Source: a virus. Taken from it: a DNA stretch of 49,050 bases. The position numbers and the translations under genes are program-made. The stretch covers positions 1 through 49,050 of IMG/VR virus record IMGVR_UViG_3300037189_005169. One strand, written 5' to 3'. Shown here in pieces: positions 13,916-20,647 of the stretch. The notes beneath the pieces were generated by a model. That model made no database searches, was not told the DNA's origin, and saw nothing but the letters and a program-made list of their open reading frames with translations. Each line of letters opens with the position of its first letter. Positions within the stretch are counted from its first letter, which is position 1.

Positions 13916-14158
13916 ATGAGAATAGTAAACGGGCGTTGGGAAACCCAACACGGAGATAAAATAAATACTCCAGAACAACAACAGCAATTCATAGACAAGT
14001 TAAACAGAGTAAAGGAATTCTCTAGAGGTAGAGAGTTAACACATCGTAAGGTAGAGGTGCTATTCAGGATCCTAGACACAAACGAGACAACAGACAGAGC
14101 CTTGACAAAGTTACTAGAGATGAATACTAAAGAGATTAAGAACTTATGTTTGGAATAG
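13916..14158 (+). CDS. Hypothetical early protein (80 aa)
   Basis: Starts MRIVNGRWETQHGDKINTPE; helical with many charged residues (LNRVKEFSRGRELTHRKVEV). It overlaps the next start by 13 bases. Function unknown. Confidence 0.55.
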   Translation: MRIVNGRWETQHGDKINTPEQQQQFIDKLNRVKEFSRGRELTHRKVEVLFRILDTNETTDRALTKLLEMNTKEIKNLCLE

Positions 14159-14448
14159 GCGACAGAGTGGTGTGTGTTGACGCGAGTAAACAACCGCACA
14201 CTGCTGAGGAGTTGACAACAGACGTGCCTAACTGGGTTGTAAAGGACAAGCAATACACGATAAGAGCAATAGCGCACCATGACTTCGGTGCCATTGGCGT
14301 GTTATTGGAAGAGGTTGTAAACCAACCAAAGTACTTTAAGTTAGTGGGTAAAGTAATAGAACCAATGTTCGCTGAATGGCGTTTCAGGAGATTAGAAGAA
14401 TCAAAGCTATTAAGTAAATATGCAGTCCTTGTAAAAGATACAATGTAG
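14146..14448 (+). CDS. Conserved-type phage protein with SH3-like pattern (100 aa)
   Basis: Starts MFGIGDRVVCVDASKQPHTA. The pattern GDRVVCVD ... VVKDKQYTIRAI ... GVLLEEVVN ... EWRFRRLE is one I know from many small phage proteins of unknown function and suggests a small beta-barrel. It is the last gene before a non-coding gap at 14449-14561. Confidence 0.6.
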   Translation: MFGIGDRVVCVDASKQPHTAEELTTDVPNWVVKDKQYTIRAIAHHDFGAIGVLLEEVVNQPKYFKLVGKVIEPMFAEWRFRRLEESKLLSKYAVLVKDTM

Positions 14449-14561
14449 GCCGTGTTAATGACTATATGGTGTACTTAATAGCAATAAAGTCATATATCAC
14501 CATCAATTAACATATTCTTGACAGCTCGGAGAGACGGGGTTAATTTTAAAAACAAATAACT
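14449..14561 (+). ncRNA. Possible structured RNA in intergenic gap
   Basis: Nested pairings can be drawn: TGTTAAT (14453-14459) with ATTAACA (14506-14512), ATGGTG (14466-14471) with CACCAT (14498-14503), and ACTT (14473-14476) with AAGT (14487-14490). Together they make an extended hairpin of about 60 bases inside the early operon. There is no T run, so it is not a simple terminator. A processing or regulatory role is speculative. Confidence 0.35.
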
Positions 14562-14825
14562 ATGATAACAATAAACAAGAGAGGATTAAACGGACTATCG
14601 TTTGACTTCTACACAAATGATGAGTTCTTCAAGGAAGAGTTCACAGTTTCTATTAAGTGGGACAAGATCGAGTTTAGTAGACCAACGATCGACACAAAGA
14701 GAAGGATCAGGAAGGCAAGTAAAAACCATGGTGCATGGAAGTTTACGTTAGCACTAGACAACGCCAAGTGCGGTAAGTATTTCGACTACGAGAAGACAGA
14801 GGACAACCTAATATTAGAACTTTAA
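14562..14825 (+). CDS. Hypothetical early protein (87 aa)
   Basis: Starts MITINKRGLNGLSFDFYTND after the first junction repeat. Beta-rich with many basic residues in the middle (TKRRIRKASKNHGAWKFTLA). No membrane segment. Function unknown. Confidence 0.55.
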   Translation: MITINKRGLNGLSFDFYTNDEFFKEEFTVSIKWDKIEFSRPTIDTKRRIRKASKNHGAWKFTLALDNAKCGKYFDYEKTEDNLILEL

Positions 14826-14839
14826 AAACAAATAAGATT

Positions 14840-15061
14840 ATGATAACACAAGATTTATTAAATGAAATTATACAGGATACCTCTTTGAATGGTAAGTATG
14901 TTGAATTTTACGAAATGTTACAAGAAGAAATAGATAATTATTATAATGAACGTATTGAACAAATGAAAGGCACTTTAAAATTTGTATATCCAAATTTATC
15001 AACTGAAATCGATAGTTATGATAAAATGAAAGTATTATATGAATATTCAAAATTAATTTAA
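14840..15061 (+). CDS. Hypothetical helical protein (73 aa)
   Basis: Starts MITQDLLNEIIQDTSLNGKY. All-helical, acidic, AT-rich in codon use. It is flanked on both sides by copies of the junction repeat. Function unknown. Confidence 0.55.
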   Translation: MITQDLLNEIIQDTSLNGKYVEFYEMLQEEIDNYYNERIEQMKGTLKFVYPNLSTEIDSYDKMKVLYEYSKLI

Positions 15062-15075
15062 AAACAAATAAGATT

Positions 15076-15642
15076 ATGAGAAACATACATGTATTACAAG
15101 AAAACATCTACATTACTTCTGATGAAGAAATTAAAGAAGGGGATTATTATATAACTCCTAACAATTCAATTCTTAAATCATTGGGTCAAATGTTAACTAA
15201 TGTTGAAGATTACAAAAAAATAATTCTAACAACAGACCAAGACTTAATCAAAGATGATGTACAAACTATTGATGATGACTTCCTTGAATGGTTTGTGAAA
15301 AATCCAAGTTGCGAGGAGGTTGAAACTGAAAGATTAGAAGATGGAAAATACGTTGATAGATTTGCGGATGGTAGTGTAGTTGAGGGGGTTTATGAAAATT
15401 ACAAAATCATAATTCCAAAAGAAGAAAAAGATTACACAGCATTATTACAACCAGTAGGAACTAAACAAACAGCAGTAGAATGGTTATACAAAAACTTAAA
15501 ATCACATTTTAAACACGATGGAGATCTACTTGAAGTAGTTCAATTTAGTTTTGAACAAGCAAAACAAATGGAGAGAGAACAGTTAAATGAAAGGTATTTA
15601 AAAGGTATTGAGGTTTATAACACAAAATTTAAAAACAAATAA
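15076..15642 (+). CDS. Hypothetical protein (188 aa)
   Basis: Starts MRNIHVLQENIYITSDEEIK. The N-terminal ~65 residues (GDYYITPNNSILKSLGQML ... KKIILTTDQDLIKDDVQTID) resemble a short module found in phage proteins of Bacteroidota, followed by EWFVKNPSCEEVETER. The C-terminal part (KQTAVEWLYKNLKSHF) resembles another such module, so it may be a fusion. It ends in FKNK encoded by the junction repeat. Function unknown. Confidence 0.6.
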   Translation: MRNIHVLQENIYITSDEEIKEGDYYITPNNSILKSLGQMLTNVEDYKKIILTTDQDLIKDDVQTIDDDFLEWFVKNPSCEEVETERLEDGKYVDRFADGSVVEGVYENYKIIIPKEEKDYTALLQPVGTKQTAVEWLYKNLKSHFKHDGDLLEVVQFSFEQAKQMEREQLNERYLKGIEVYNTKFKNK

Positions 15643-15646
15643 AATT

Positions 15647-15907
15647 ATGGAACATATAGCAGTAGAATTGGTGGTTTATGCAGAACTTGATTTACCGACA
15701 AATAATTATTTAATAGAAGAAGCAAAAGAAATGGAAGAGCAAAAACAAAGTTATAGTGAGGAAGAATTATTACAATTTTCTGAATGGGTTTCACATAATG
15801 ATTGGGTTTATTTACCAAGCAAAGGTTATTGGGTAAACGAAGAAGAAGAAGAATCAGAACAGAAATTTACCACAAAAGAATTATTAGAAATATTTAAAAA
15901 CAAATAA
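15647..15907 (+). CDS. Hypothetical acidic protein (86 aa)
   Basis: Start chosen at 15647 (MEHIAVELVVYAELDLPTNN), just after the junction repeat; the longer frame from 15608 would overlap the previous gene. It has a short segment FSEWVSHNDWVYLPSKGYWV resembling phage modules that occur next to WLYKNLK proteins, and many Glu. It ends in IFKNK from another repeat copy. Confidence 0.55.
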   Translation: MEHIAVELVVYAELDLPTNNYLIEEAKEMEEQKQSYSEEELLQFSEWVSHNDWVYLPSKGYWVNEEEEESEQKFTTKELLEIFKNK

Positions 15908-15908
15908 G

Positions 15909-16145
15909 ATGAATGTAAAAGTGATCGTAGAAACAGACGACTCGGATCTAGAGACAATCGTGATCGGAGTTGCATCCAGCAGAGAGACTGCAATGGAAAT
16001 GATTAACAAGTATTATGGAAGTGATTTAGTTATATCACACTTCAATGACGTCAGGGATAGCGGTATAGACTGCACCATGATCACTGAGGTTGGTGGGTAC
16101 AAGTCACACGTCATGATCGAAGACTTCGAGGTAGATGACAAATGA
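15909..16145 (+). CDS. Hypothetical early protein (78 aa)
   Basis: Starts MNVKVIVETDDSDLETIVIG. Alternating strands and one helix (SSRETAMEMINKYYG) suggest a small alpha/beta fold. Codon use returns to the G/C-richer early type after the AT-rich block. It overlaps the next gene by 11 bases. Confidence 0.55.
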   Translation: MNVKVIVETDDSDLETIVIGVASSRETAMEMINKYYGSDLVISHFNDVRDSGIDCTMITEVGGYKSHVMIEDFEVDDK

Positions 16146-16338
16146 ACTAGCACTTAACAAGGTAAGGTCTAAGTACCAGTGTCTTCTTAGGGAAGACACA
16201 CGAGCATGGGACACATGGGGAGTTAGTCCTGAGACCATAGAGAAGATGATATCATCACACAAAAAAGACATAGAGGTCTGGGAGTACATACTAAAACTAT
16301 TAGAAAATGAAGCAGATAATATTCGAAGAGGCCTATAA
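16135..16338 (+). CDS. Hypothetical helical protein (67 aa)
   Basis: Starts MTNELALNKVRSKYQCLLRE. Helical with Trp pairs (AWDTWG, VWEYIL). It overlaps both neighbours. Function unknown. Confidence 0.5.
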   Translation: MTNELALNKVRSKYQCLLREDTRAWDTWGVSPETIEKMISSHKKDIEVWEYILKLLENEADNIRRGL

Positions 16339-16696
16339 TGACATACTAAGTGTCAGGGTGACAACACCAGTCTCTACATCCCTGATTTACAGAGGAGTAA
16401 AGGTAGAGAATGTTGAGGGAAACATTAGGATACTAAACATGAACCGAGGCGGTGACTTTTATAAAGAGGTAACGCCAGAGCAGTACGAGGTATTCTTCAA
16501 GAAAGGTTTCCGAAAGGGAGTGTACGAAGTGTGCCTAGACAACTATAAGAGGGCGTTAGATATGCTATCTATTAAGATACGTAACGAAGTATCCAAGAGA
16601 AATAATGTAAAGCACTACGAGGCTTTAAAGGAGTACAGAAACACAATTATGAACAAAATCAGTGAAACAATTAAATTAAATGAAACTAGACAATAA
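16307..16696 (+). CDS. Hypothetical early protein (129 aa)
   Basis: Starts MKQIIFEEAYNDILSVRVTT. The N-terminal half is beta-rich and the C-terminal half a basic helix (KIRNEVSKRNNVKHYEALKE). It overlaps both neighbours. No family is recognised. Confidence 0.55.
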   Translation: MKQIIFEEAYNDILSVRVTTPVSTSLIYRGVKVENVEGNIRILNMNRGGDFYKEVTPEQYEVFFKKGFRKGVYEVCLDNYKRALDMLSIKIRNEVSKRNNVKHYEALKEYRNTIMNKISETIKLNETRQ

Positions 16697-16934
16697 TTAT
16701 TCAGTAAACACAGACGGTGCAGGAACAATACTATTATTCCAAGAGCAACGCAAGAGAGAGAAGGACGGAGTTGAAGTAGAATTCACTTTTCGTGACCAAT
16801 GGTTCTTTTTATCAATACAACAAGCACTTAATAAATATCTTGACTTAAAGATTGAAAAATCAAAAGATATAGAAGATTGTATAAAAAAGATTGAAGAAGT
16901 GCGAGATATTATAAAAAAAGTTGTATCTTTGTAA
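16680..16934 (+). CDS. Hypothetical early protein (84 aa)
   Basis: Starts MKLDNNYSVNTDGAGTILLF; a beta part is followed by a helix (YLDLKIEKSKDIEDCIKKIE). The last codons and stop (TTG TAA) coincide with the -7 box of the HNH leader at 16924-16931. Confidence 0.55.
   Translation: MKLDNNYSVNTDGAGTILLFQEQRKREKDGVEVEFTFRDQWFFLSIQQALNKYLDLKIEKSKDIEDCIKKIEEVRDIIKKVVSL
16924..16931 (+). promoter_or_regulatory. Promoter -7 box for HNH leader copy A
   Basis: TATCTTTG fits TAnnTTTG and overlaps the end of the preceding gene. The paralogous cassette at 19.5 kb has TATATTTG at the same position relative to its leader, which supports a functional promoter. Confidence 0.6.
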
Positions 16935-17015
16935 CGTAGCGAAGTGAGACACGTTATAATCTAAAATATTTAATAATCCTGTCAAGGAGGCATGTCTCAC
17001 ATTACTGCCGAATTG
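16931..17015 (+). ncRNA. Structured HNH leader RNA, copy A
   Basis: GTGAGACA (16944-16951) pairs with TGTCTCAC (16993-17000) across 41 bases. The enclosed part has a hairpin TCCT-GTCA-AGGA (16977-16988) followed by GGCA. Fifteen bases separate the stem from the HNH start at 17016. Copy B has identical spacing and a covarying stem. It contains a strong AGGAGG, but at about 28 bases from the start codon it is not a normal ribosome binding site. Confidence 0.75.
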
Positions 17016-17819
17016 ATGGGATTTTTTTATGATATGAAAGTTTGTAGTAAGTGTAAAGTTGAGAAAGAATTTAGTGAGTTTGGTTTGTGTAAAAAATCAA
17101 AAGGAGGTTTAAAGTCAAATTGTAAAGAATGCAGAAGCATAGAAGGTAAGGAGTATGTTTTAAATAATAAACAAAAAATAAAGGAATATAAATTAAAAAA
17201 TTCTGAATATATAAAGAAAAAAAATAGAGAGTATTATCTAAAAAATAAAGAATCGATAAGTGAAAAATTTAAAACGTATAAATTAAATAATAAAGACATA
17301 ATAAAAATTAAAAGCAGAGAAAAATATTTAATAAACAAAGAAAAAATATCTGATAAATGTAAAGAGTATAGATTAAAAAATTCAGATAAAATAAAACTAG
17401 CAAAAAATAAATATTATTTAGAAAATAAAGAAGCTATTAGTATTAAAGGAAAGCAATATAGATTAACTAATAAAGATAATAGAAATAAAAGAGAAAGAGA
17501 AAGAAGAGAAACAGATTCACTACATAAATTAAAATGTAATATACGTGGGTTAATTGGAGGCTCAATAAGAAAGCATGGATATTCTAAAGATTCAAGAACA
17601 TATGAAATATTATGTTGTACTTTCGAAGAGTTTAAGATTCATCTTGAAAATAAATTTACTGAAGGGATGAATTGGGAAAATGCAGGTAAATGGCATTTAG
17701 ATCATATAGTACCAATATCAATTGCAAAAACAAAGGAAGAAGTGATAAAATTAAACCACTATACAAACTTTCAGCCTTTATGGGCTGTAGATAACTTAAC
17801 AAAAGGAAATAAATATTAA
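17016..17819 (+). CDS. HNH endonuclease A (267 aa)
   Basis: Start set at 17016 (MGFFYDMKVCSKCKVEKEFS), the position conserved with the paralogue; the ATG at 16992 lies in the leader stem and is not conserved. Domains: a zinc-binding CSKC...CKEC module (about residues 9-35), a long Lys/Asn/Tyr-rich helical region of about ten imperfect repeats like YKLKNSEYIKKKN (about 40-165), and a C-terminal HNH nuclease (KWHLDHIVPIS ... HYTNFQPLWAVDN). Similar enzymes are free-standing homing-type nucleases of phages. Very AT-rich compared with neighbours, as expected for an acquired gene. It interrupts the early operon before the recombination genes. Confidence 0.88.
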   Translation: MGFFYDMKVCSKCKVEKEFSEFGLCKKSKGGLKSNCKECRSIEGKEYVLNNKQKIKEYKLKNSEYIKKKNREYYLKNKESISEKFKTYKLNNKDIIKIKSREKYLINKEKISDKCKEYRLKNSDKIKLAKNKYYLENKEAISIKGKQYRLTNKDNRNKRERERRETDSLHKLKCNIRGLIGGSIRKHGYSKDSRTYEILCCTFEEFKIHLENKFTEGMNWENAGKWHLDHIVPISIAKTKEEVIKLNHYTNFQPLWAVDNLTKGNKY

Positions 17820-17838
17820 TAATTAAATTAAACAAATC

Positions 17839-18408
17839 ATGAGTGTATTTAAAAAGTTGTCAGAGATTGACATTAAATCAAAAGTAGAAAAGAAAGGTAG
17901 TCAAAGTTATCTATCATGGAGTCATGCATGGAGCATGGCAAAACAACATTATCCAGATATTCAAAGAACTGTATATGAAGACAGTGCGACTGGATTAAAT
18001 TACTTTACAGACGGACGTACTGCATATGTGAAAGTTGGAATAACAATTGAAGGAGTAGAACATATAGATTATCTCCCAGCAATGGATTTCCGCAATCAAT
18101 CAATAAGTATTGATAAAGTCACGTCTATGGATATTAATAAAACAATCCAGAGAAGTACGACAAAGGCAATTGCCCTTCACGGTTTGGGTATTTCTTTGTA
18201 CTCTGGTGAGGACTTGATATCTACAGCAACAACACCTAAGACACCTGCAATCACAGAACTTAACATAGGTGACGCCAACTGGGACAAGGTTATTAAGTAC
18301 ATAGGAGACAACAAGCATTTAGGTTTGGCTCCGATTGTTAAGAACCTACAGGCAAAGTACACAATATCAACGAATGTAAAGAAAGAATTAGCGAAGTATG
18401 TTGGATAA
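17839..18408 (+). CDS. Single-strand annealing protein (DUF1071/Sak-like)
   Basis: 189 residues starting MSVFKKLSEIDIKSKVEKKG. The core SYLSWSHAWSMAKQHYPD ... YEDSATGLNYFTDGRTAYVKVGITI ... LPAMDFRNQSI ... IQRSTTKAIALHGLGISLY matches phage recombination mediators of the DUF1071 (Sak/Rad52-like) group. It would anneal single strands during phage recombination and replication. It overlaps by 11 bases an exonuclease gene, its natural partner; an SSB-like gene follows further on. Confidence 0.85.
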   Translation: MSVFKKLSEIDIKSKVEKKGSQSYLSWSHAWSMAKQHYPDIQRTVYEDSATGLNYFTDGRTAYVKVGITIEGVEHIDYLPAMDFRNQSISIDKVTSMDINKTIQRSTTKAIALHGLGISLYSGEDLISTATTPKTPAITELNIGDANWDKVIKYIGDNKHLGLAPIVKNLQAKYTISTNVKKELAKYVG

Positions 18409-19111
18409 ACTAAGAAACGATGAAGACTATTACGGAGAATATGGTAACCAGTTCCTAAGTAATAGCGCGGTAGGAGTACTACTAAGTAACCCTAAAATGT
18501 TTGGAGTAAAGCAGGAACCAACGGTTCAGATGCTACAGGGTAGCTACTTTCACACTGCCTTATTAGAACCTGAGAAATTAAGCAACTTCGAGATTGTTGA
18601 GGCATCCACTAGGAATACCAACATATACAAGGACGCGTCTAAGGGTAACATACTTCTTCTAAAGAACGAGGTAGATAATTTAGAGGAAATGATCAAGGCG
18701 ATCAAGTCAAACTTCTTCTTCTATGACAACATATACCGAGAAGGTAATCTTTATGAAGAGCCTGCGATTATGGAGTTATTCGGTCATATGTTTAAGGGTA
18801 AGGCTGATATTGTAACAGACGAGATCGTTATTGATATAAAGACAACATCAAGTATCAAGGACTTCAGGTGGTCGGCTAAGAAATACAATTACGATTCACA
18901 GGCTTATCTTTATCAACAATTCTTTGACAAGCCTCTGGTGTTCTATGTTATCGACAAGACAACACATGAGCTTGGAGTATTTGAGACGACAGAGGACTTC
19001 GTTCTAGGCGGTAGAGACAAGGTTCTTCAAGCTATTGAAATATACGATAAGTTTTATGGTAAAAATAAAACTGAAGATATTAACAATTTTTTTATAAAGG
19101 AAACATTATAA
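18398..19111 (+). CDS. PD-(D/E)XK exonuclease (RecE/Cas4-like)
   Basis: 237 residues starting MLDKLRNDEDYYGEYGNQFL. Near residue 48 is GSYFHTALLEPEK, the conserved helix-1 region of the YqaJ/RecE-type nucleases. The catalytic centre is visible as KGKADIVTDEIVIDIKTTSS (Asp, then Asp-x-Lys), and a following helix has NYDSQAYLYQQF (the Tyr/Gln motif). Together with the annealing protein it makes a two-component recombination system. It is followed by the tRNA-like array after a promoter. Confidence 0.85.
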   Translation: MLDKLRNDEDYYGEYGNQFLSNSAVGVLLSNPKMFGVKQEPTVQMLQGSYFHTALLEPEKLSNFEIVEASTRNTNIYKDASKGNILLLKNEVDNLEEMIKAIKSNFFFYDNIYREGNLYEEPAIMELFGHMFKGKADIVTDEIVIDIKTTSSIKDFRWSAKKYNYDSQAYLYQQFFDKPLVFYVIDKTTHELGVFETTEDFVLGGRDKVLQAIEIYDKFYGKNKTEDINNFFIKETL

Positions 19112-19115
19112 TTCG

Positions 19116-19123
19116 TATATTTG
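19116..19123 (+). promoter_or_regulatory. Promoter -7 box for the tRNA-like array
   Basis: TATATTTG in the context TTCGTATATTTG, placed about 10 bases before the first tRNA-like element. The same TTCGTATATTTG string occurs again at 19528-19539. Confidence 0.6.
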
Positions 19124-19132
19124 CATACCAAA

Positions 19133-19262
19133 AATTATGTGGTGTAAGGCTAGGGCTTTTCTCTGGCGTGGAAACACGTAGTAAACAATTAGCAGATGTA
19201 CACTGCGACCATAAAGAGAAATTGTTAGAACTAAGATACAGGTTCAAGCCCTGTCATAATTT
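19133..19262 (+). ncRNA. Oversized tRNA-like RNA 1
   Basis: A 7-bp acceptor (AATTATG 19133-19139 with CATAATT 19255-19261) and a 5-bp T arm (ACAGG-TTCAAGC-CCTGT, 19238-19254) are perfect. Between them are about 98 bases instead of about 40. They include a CGTG-GAAA-CACG hairpin (19167-19178) and a long arm TAGT/ACTA plus AACAATT/AATTGTT (19179-19233). No clear anticodon is seen. It could be a tRNA with an insertion, a tRNA mimic or a decayed gene. Confidence 0.45.
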
Positions 19263-19336
19263 CTAATGCAGTTCGATTCTGCTCGTTGATTGAGGTTATG
19301 TGAAGCAGGCGACAAGGTTCGATCCCTTGCATTTAG
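19263..19336 (+). ncRNA. Degenerate tRNA-like segment 2
   Basis: The T arm CAAGG-TTCGATC-CCTTG (19313-19329) is perfect. CTAATGC at the start pairs with GCATTTAG at the end only with a bulge, giving a normal length of 74 bases. The hairpin GCAG-TTCGATT-CTGC (19268-19282) sits where a D arm would be but lacks the GG of a D loop. It may be a broken tRNA. Confidence 0.35.
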
Positions 19337-19379
19337 TTGGTACTGCGGACAATCTGACAGCTTGGAAAGACAGCAACAC

Positions 19380-19502
19380 AGTCAGGTGGCGGAATTGGTA
19401 GACGCTAAAGCGGTAAGATAGTTTAAACCCGTTAAGTGCTTGGGGTAACAGTGCGCACAATTATTTATTACTATCATACAGGTTCGAATCCTGTCCTGAC
19501 TA
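19380..19502 (+). tRNA. Leu-type tRNA with an oversized centre
   Basis: Perfect 7-bp acceptor (AGTCAGG 19380-19386 with CCTGACT 19495-19501), a typical class II D arm (GCG-GAATTGGTAGA-CGC, 19389-19405) and a perfect T arm (ACAGG-TTCGAAT-CCTGT, 19478-19494). The length is 123 bases against about 85-90 for tRNA-Leu. The centre has GATAGT (19417-19422) pairing with ACTATC (19470-19475) around 47 bases. I cannot place a convincing anticodon: TAA at 19431-19433 and AAG at 19415-19417 are candidates. No CCA is encoded. Confidence 0.5.
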
Positions 19503-19531
19503 CAAACTGAAAATATATGATAAATTTTTCG

Positions 19532-19539
19532 TATATTTG
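19532..19539 (+). promoter_or_regulatory. Promoter -7 box for HNH leader copy B
   Basis: TATATTTG followed by GTAACGTA, matching the position of the box in copy A relative to the leader. Confidence 0.6.
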
Positions 19540-19623
19540 TAACGTAATGACGTGAGAAGCACTACATCCGAAAATATTTAACAATCCTGTCAAGGAGGCA
19601 CTTCTCACAATACTGCTAAATTG
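19539..19623 (+). ncRNA. Structured HNH leader RNA, copy B
   Basis: GTGAGAAG (19552-19559) pairs with CTTCTCAC (19601-19608) across 41 bases, the same spacing as copy A; two base pairs are changed on both sides at once. The internal hairpin TCCT-GTCA-AGGA (19585-19596), the AATATTTAA stretch and AGGAGGCA are conserved. Fifteen bases separate it from the ATG at 19624. Confidence 0.75.
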
Positions 19624-20319
19624 ATGGGATTTTTTAATGATATGAAGACGTGTAGAAATTGCAAGACAGAAAAAGAATTAATAAATTTTGGAATTGATAA
19701 ATATCAAGAAGACGGATATAATTCACTTTGTAAATGCTGTAGAAAAGAATACTATTTAAATAATTTAAATAAAAGAAAAGAATATCTTGTAAATAATTCA
19801 GAGCATATAAAAAAAAGAGAAAAAGAATATAATTTAAAAAACAAGGAATATAAAAAATCATATTATATATATGATAAACATAAAAGAAAGGAATATTATT
19901 TAGTTAATAAATTAAAGATAAAACAATATCAAATAAATAATAATGATAAAATAAAAAAACAAAAAAATAAATATTACAAAAATAAAATAGCAATAGATTC
20001 ATTGTTTAAATTAAGTAGTAATATTCGTACTTTAATTAGAATGTCTATAAAAGGAAATGGTTATACTAAAAAATCAAAGACATATCAAATACTTGGTTGT
20101 TCTTTCGAAGAGTTTAAACAACACTTAGAGAGCCAATTCACTGAAGGTATGACATGGGATAACCAAGGTAAATGGCACCTAGACCATATATACCCAGTAT
20201 CACTAGCAACAGATGAACAACACTTAATTAAATTAAACCACTACACAAACTTTCAACCATTGTGGGCGGAAGATAATATTAAAAAATCAAATAAATTAAA
20301 CAGGGTAGCCGAAAACTGA
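19624..20319 (+). CDS. HNH endonuclease B (231 aa)
   Basis: Paralogue of endonuclease A. Start at the ATG 19624 (MGFFNDMKTCRNCKTEKELI), aligned with the start of copy A. It has the same plan: an N-terminal CRNC...CKCC zinc module, a Lys/Asn/Tyr-rich repeat region that is shorter here, and a C-terminal HNH domain (KWHLDHIYPVSLATDEQHLI, then LNHYTNFQPLWAEDNIKKSN). The HNH ends of A and B are much more alike than the repeat regions. It probably arrived with its leader as a unit. It lies between the tRNA-like array and the SSB-like gene. Confidence 0.88.
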   Translation: MGFFNDMKTCRNCKTEKELINFGIDKYQEDGYNSLCKCCRKEYYLNNLNKRKEYLVNNSEHIKKREKEYNLKNKEYKKSYYIYDKHKRKEYYLVNKLKIKQYQINNNDKIKKQKNKYYKNKIAIDSLFKLSSNIRTLIRMSIKGNGYTKKSKTYQILGCSFEEFKQHLESQFTEGMTWDNQGKWHLDHIYPVSLATDEQHLIKLNHYTNFQPLWAEDNIKKSNKLNRVAEN

Positions 20320-20352
20320 ATAGAGTAGGTAAATACACTTAAATTAAATAAA

Positions 20353-20637
20353 ATGTCAAAATTACTAAATGTTTCAATTGATGTTACAAAAATCAAAAAA
20401 GAATTATTAATCTCAGGTGCCAAAGGAACCTATCTAAACCTAACCGTTTCGGTTAATGATGAGGAAGATAAGTTTGGTAACACTGTTAGCGCATGGCAGT
20501 CTCAGTCTAAAGAAGAAAGAGAAGCTAAGGTTGACAGAAATTTCTTAGGAAATGGGAAGGTAGTCTATGACTCAGAACAAAAGGCACCACAGCCTAAAGC
20601 AGTAGCACAGGAAGAACAACCAGATCTTCCGTTCTAA
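20353..20637 (+). CDS. SSB-like single-stranded DNA-binding protein (94 aa)
   Basis: Starts MSKLLNVSIDVTKIKKELLI; the N-terminal part is beta-rich (GAKGTYLNLTVSVNDEEDKFGN) and the C-terminus is a flexible Pro/Gln linker ending in an acidic tip EEQPDLPF, which mimics the partner-binding tip of SSB. At 94 residues it is small for SSB. The position next to recombination genes and before the primase-helicase supports a replication role. A terminator follows 10 bases after the stop. Confidence 0.7.
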   Translation: MSKLLNVSIDVTKIKKELLISGAKGTYLNLTVSVNDEEDKFGNTVSAWQSQSKEEREAKVDRNFLGNGKVVYDSEQKAPQPKAVAQEEQPDLPF

Positions 20638-20647
20638 ATTTAATCAA

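Larger units (their letters stand above)
14544..15907 (+). repeat. Five copies of a 15-base gene-junction repeat
   Basis: TTTAAAAACAAATAA occurs at 14545-14559, 14821-14835, 15057-15071, 15628-15642 and 15893-15907, each time at a gene boundary. In two cases it encodes the last residues FKNK plus the stop; in two it overlaps only the stop; in the first it lies in the gap. An ATG follows within 2-6 bases. It marks a block of genes that may be exchangeable cassettes, and it may also serve as an A-rich translation start region. Confidence 0.7.

Noticed and set aside
15118-15150. CTGATGA at 15120 and similar heptamers elsewhere as further hammerheads
   Set aside because: They lie in coding sequence and lack a stem II followed by GAAA and a matching stem III.
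16992-17015. Earlier start for HNH A at 16992
   Set aside because: It falls in the 3' strand of the leader stem and is replaced by ACT in copy B, while the ATG at 17016 is conserved in both.
19133-19502. A tmRNA covering the whole array
   Set aside because: Each acceptor stem pairs locally (AATTATG/CATAATT and AGTCAGG/CCTGACT); no pairing joins the first 5' end to the last 3' end and no tag frame or tmRNA start was found.
19380-19502. Group I intron in the Leu tRNA
   Set aside because: The extra sequence is about 35-40 bases, far too short for a group I core.
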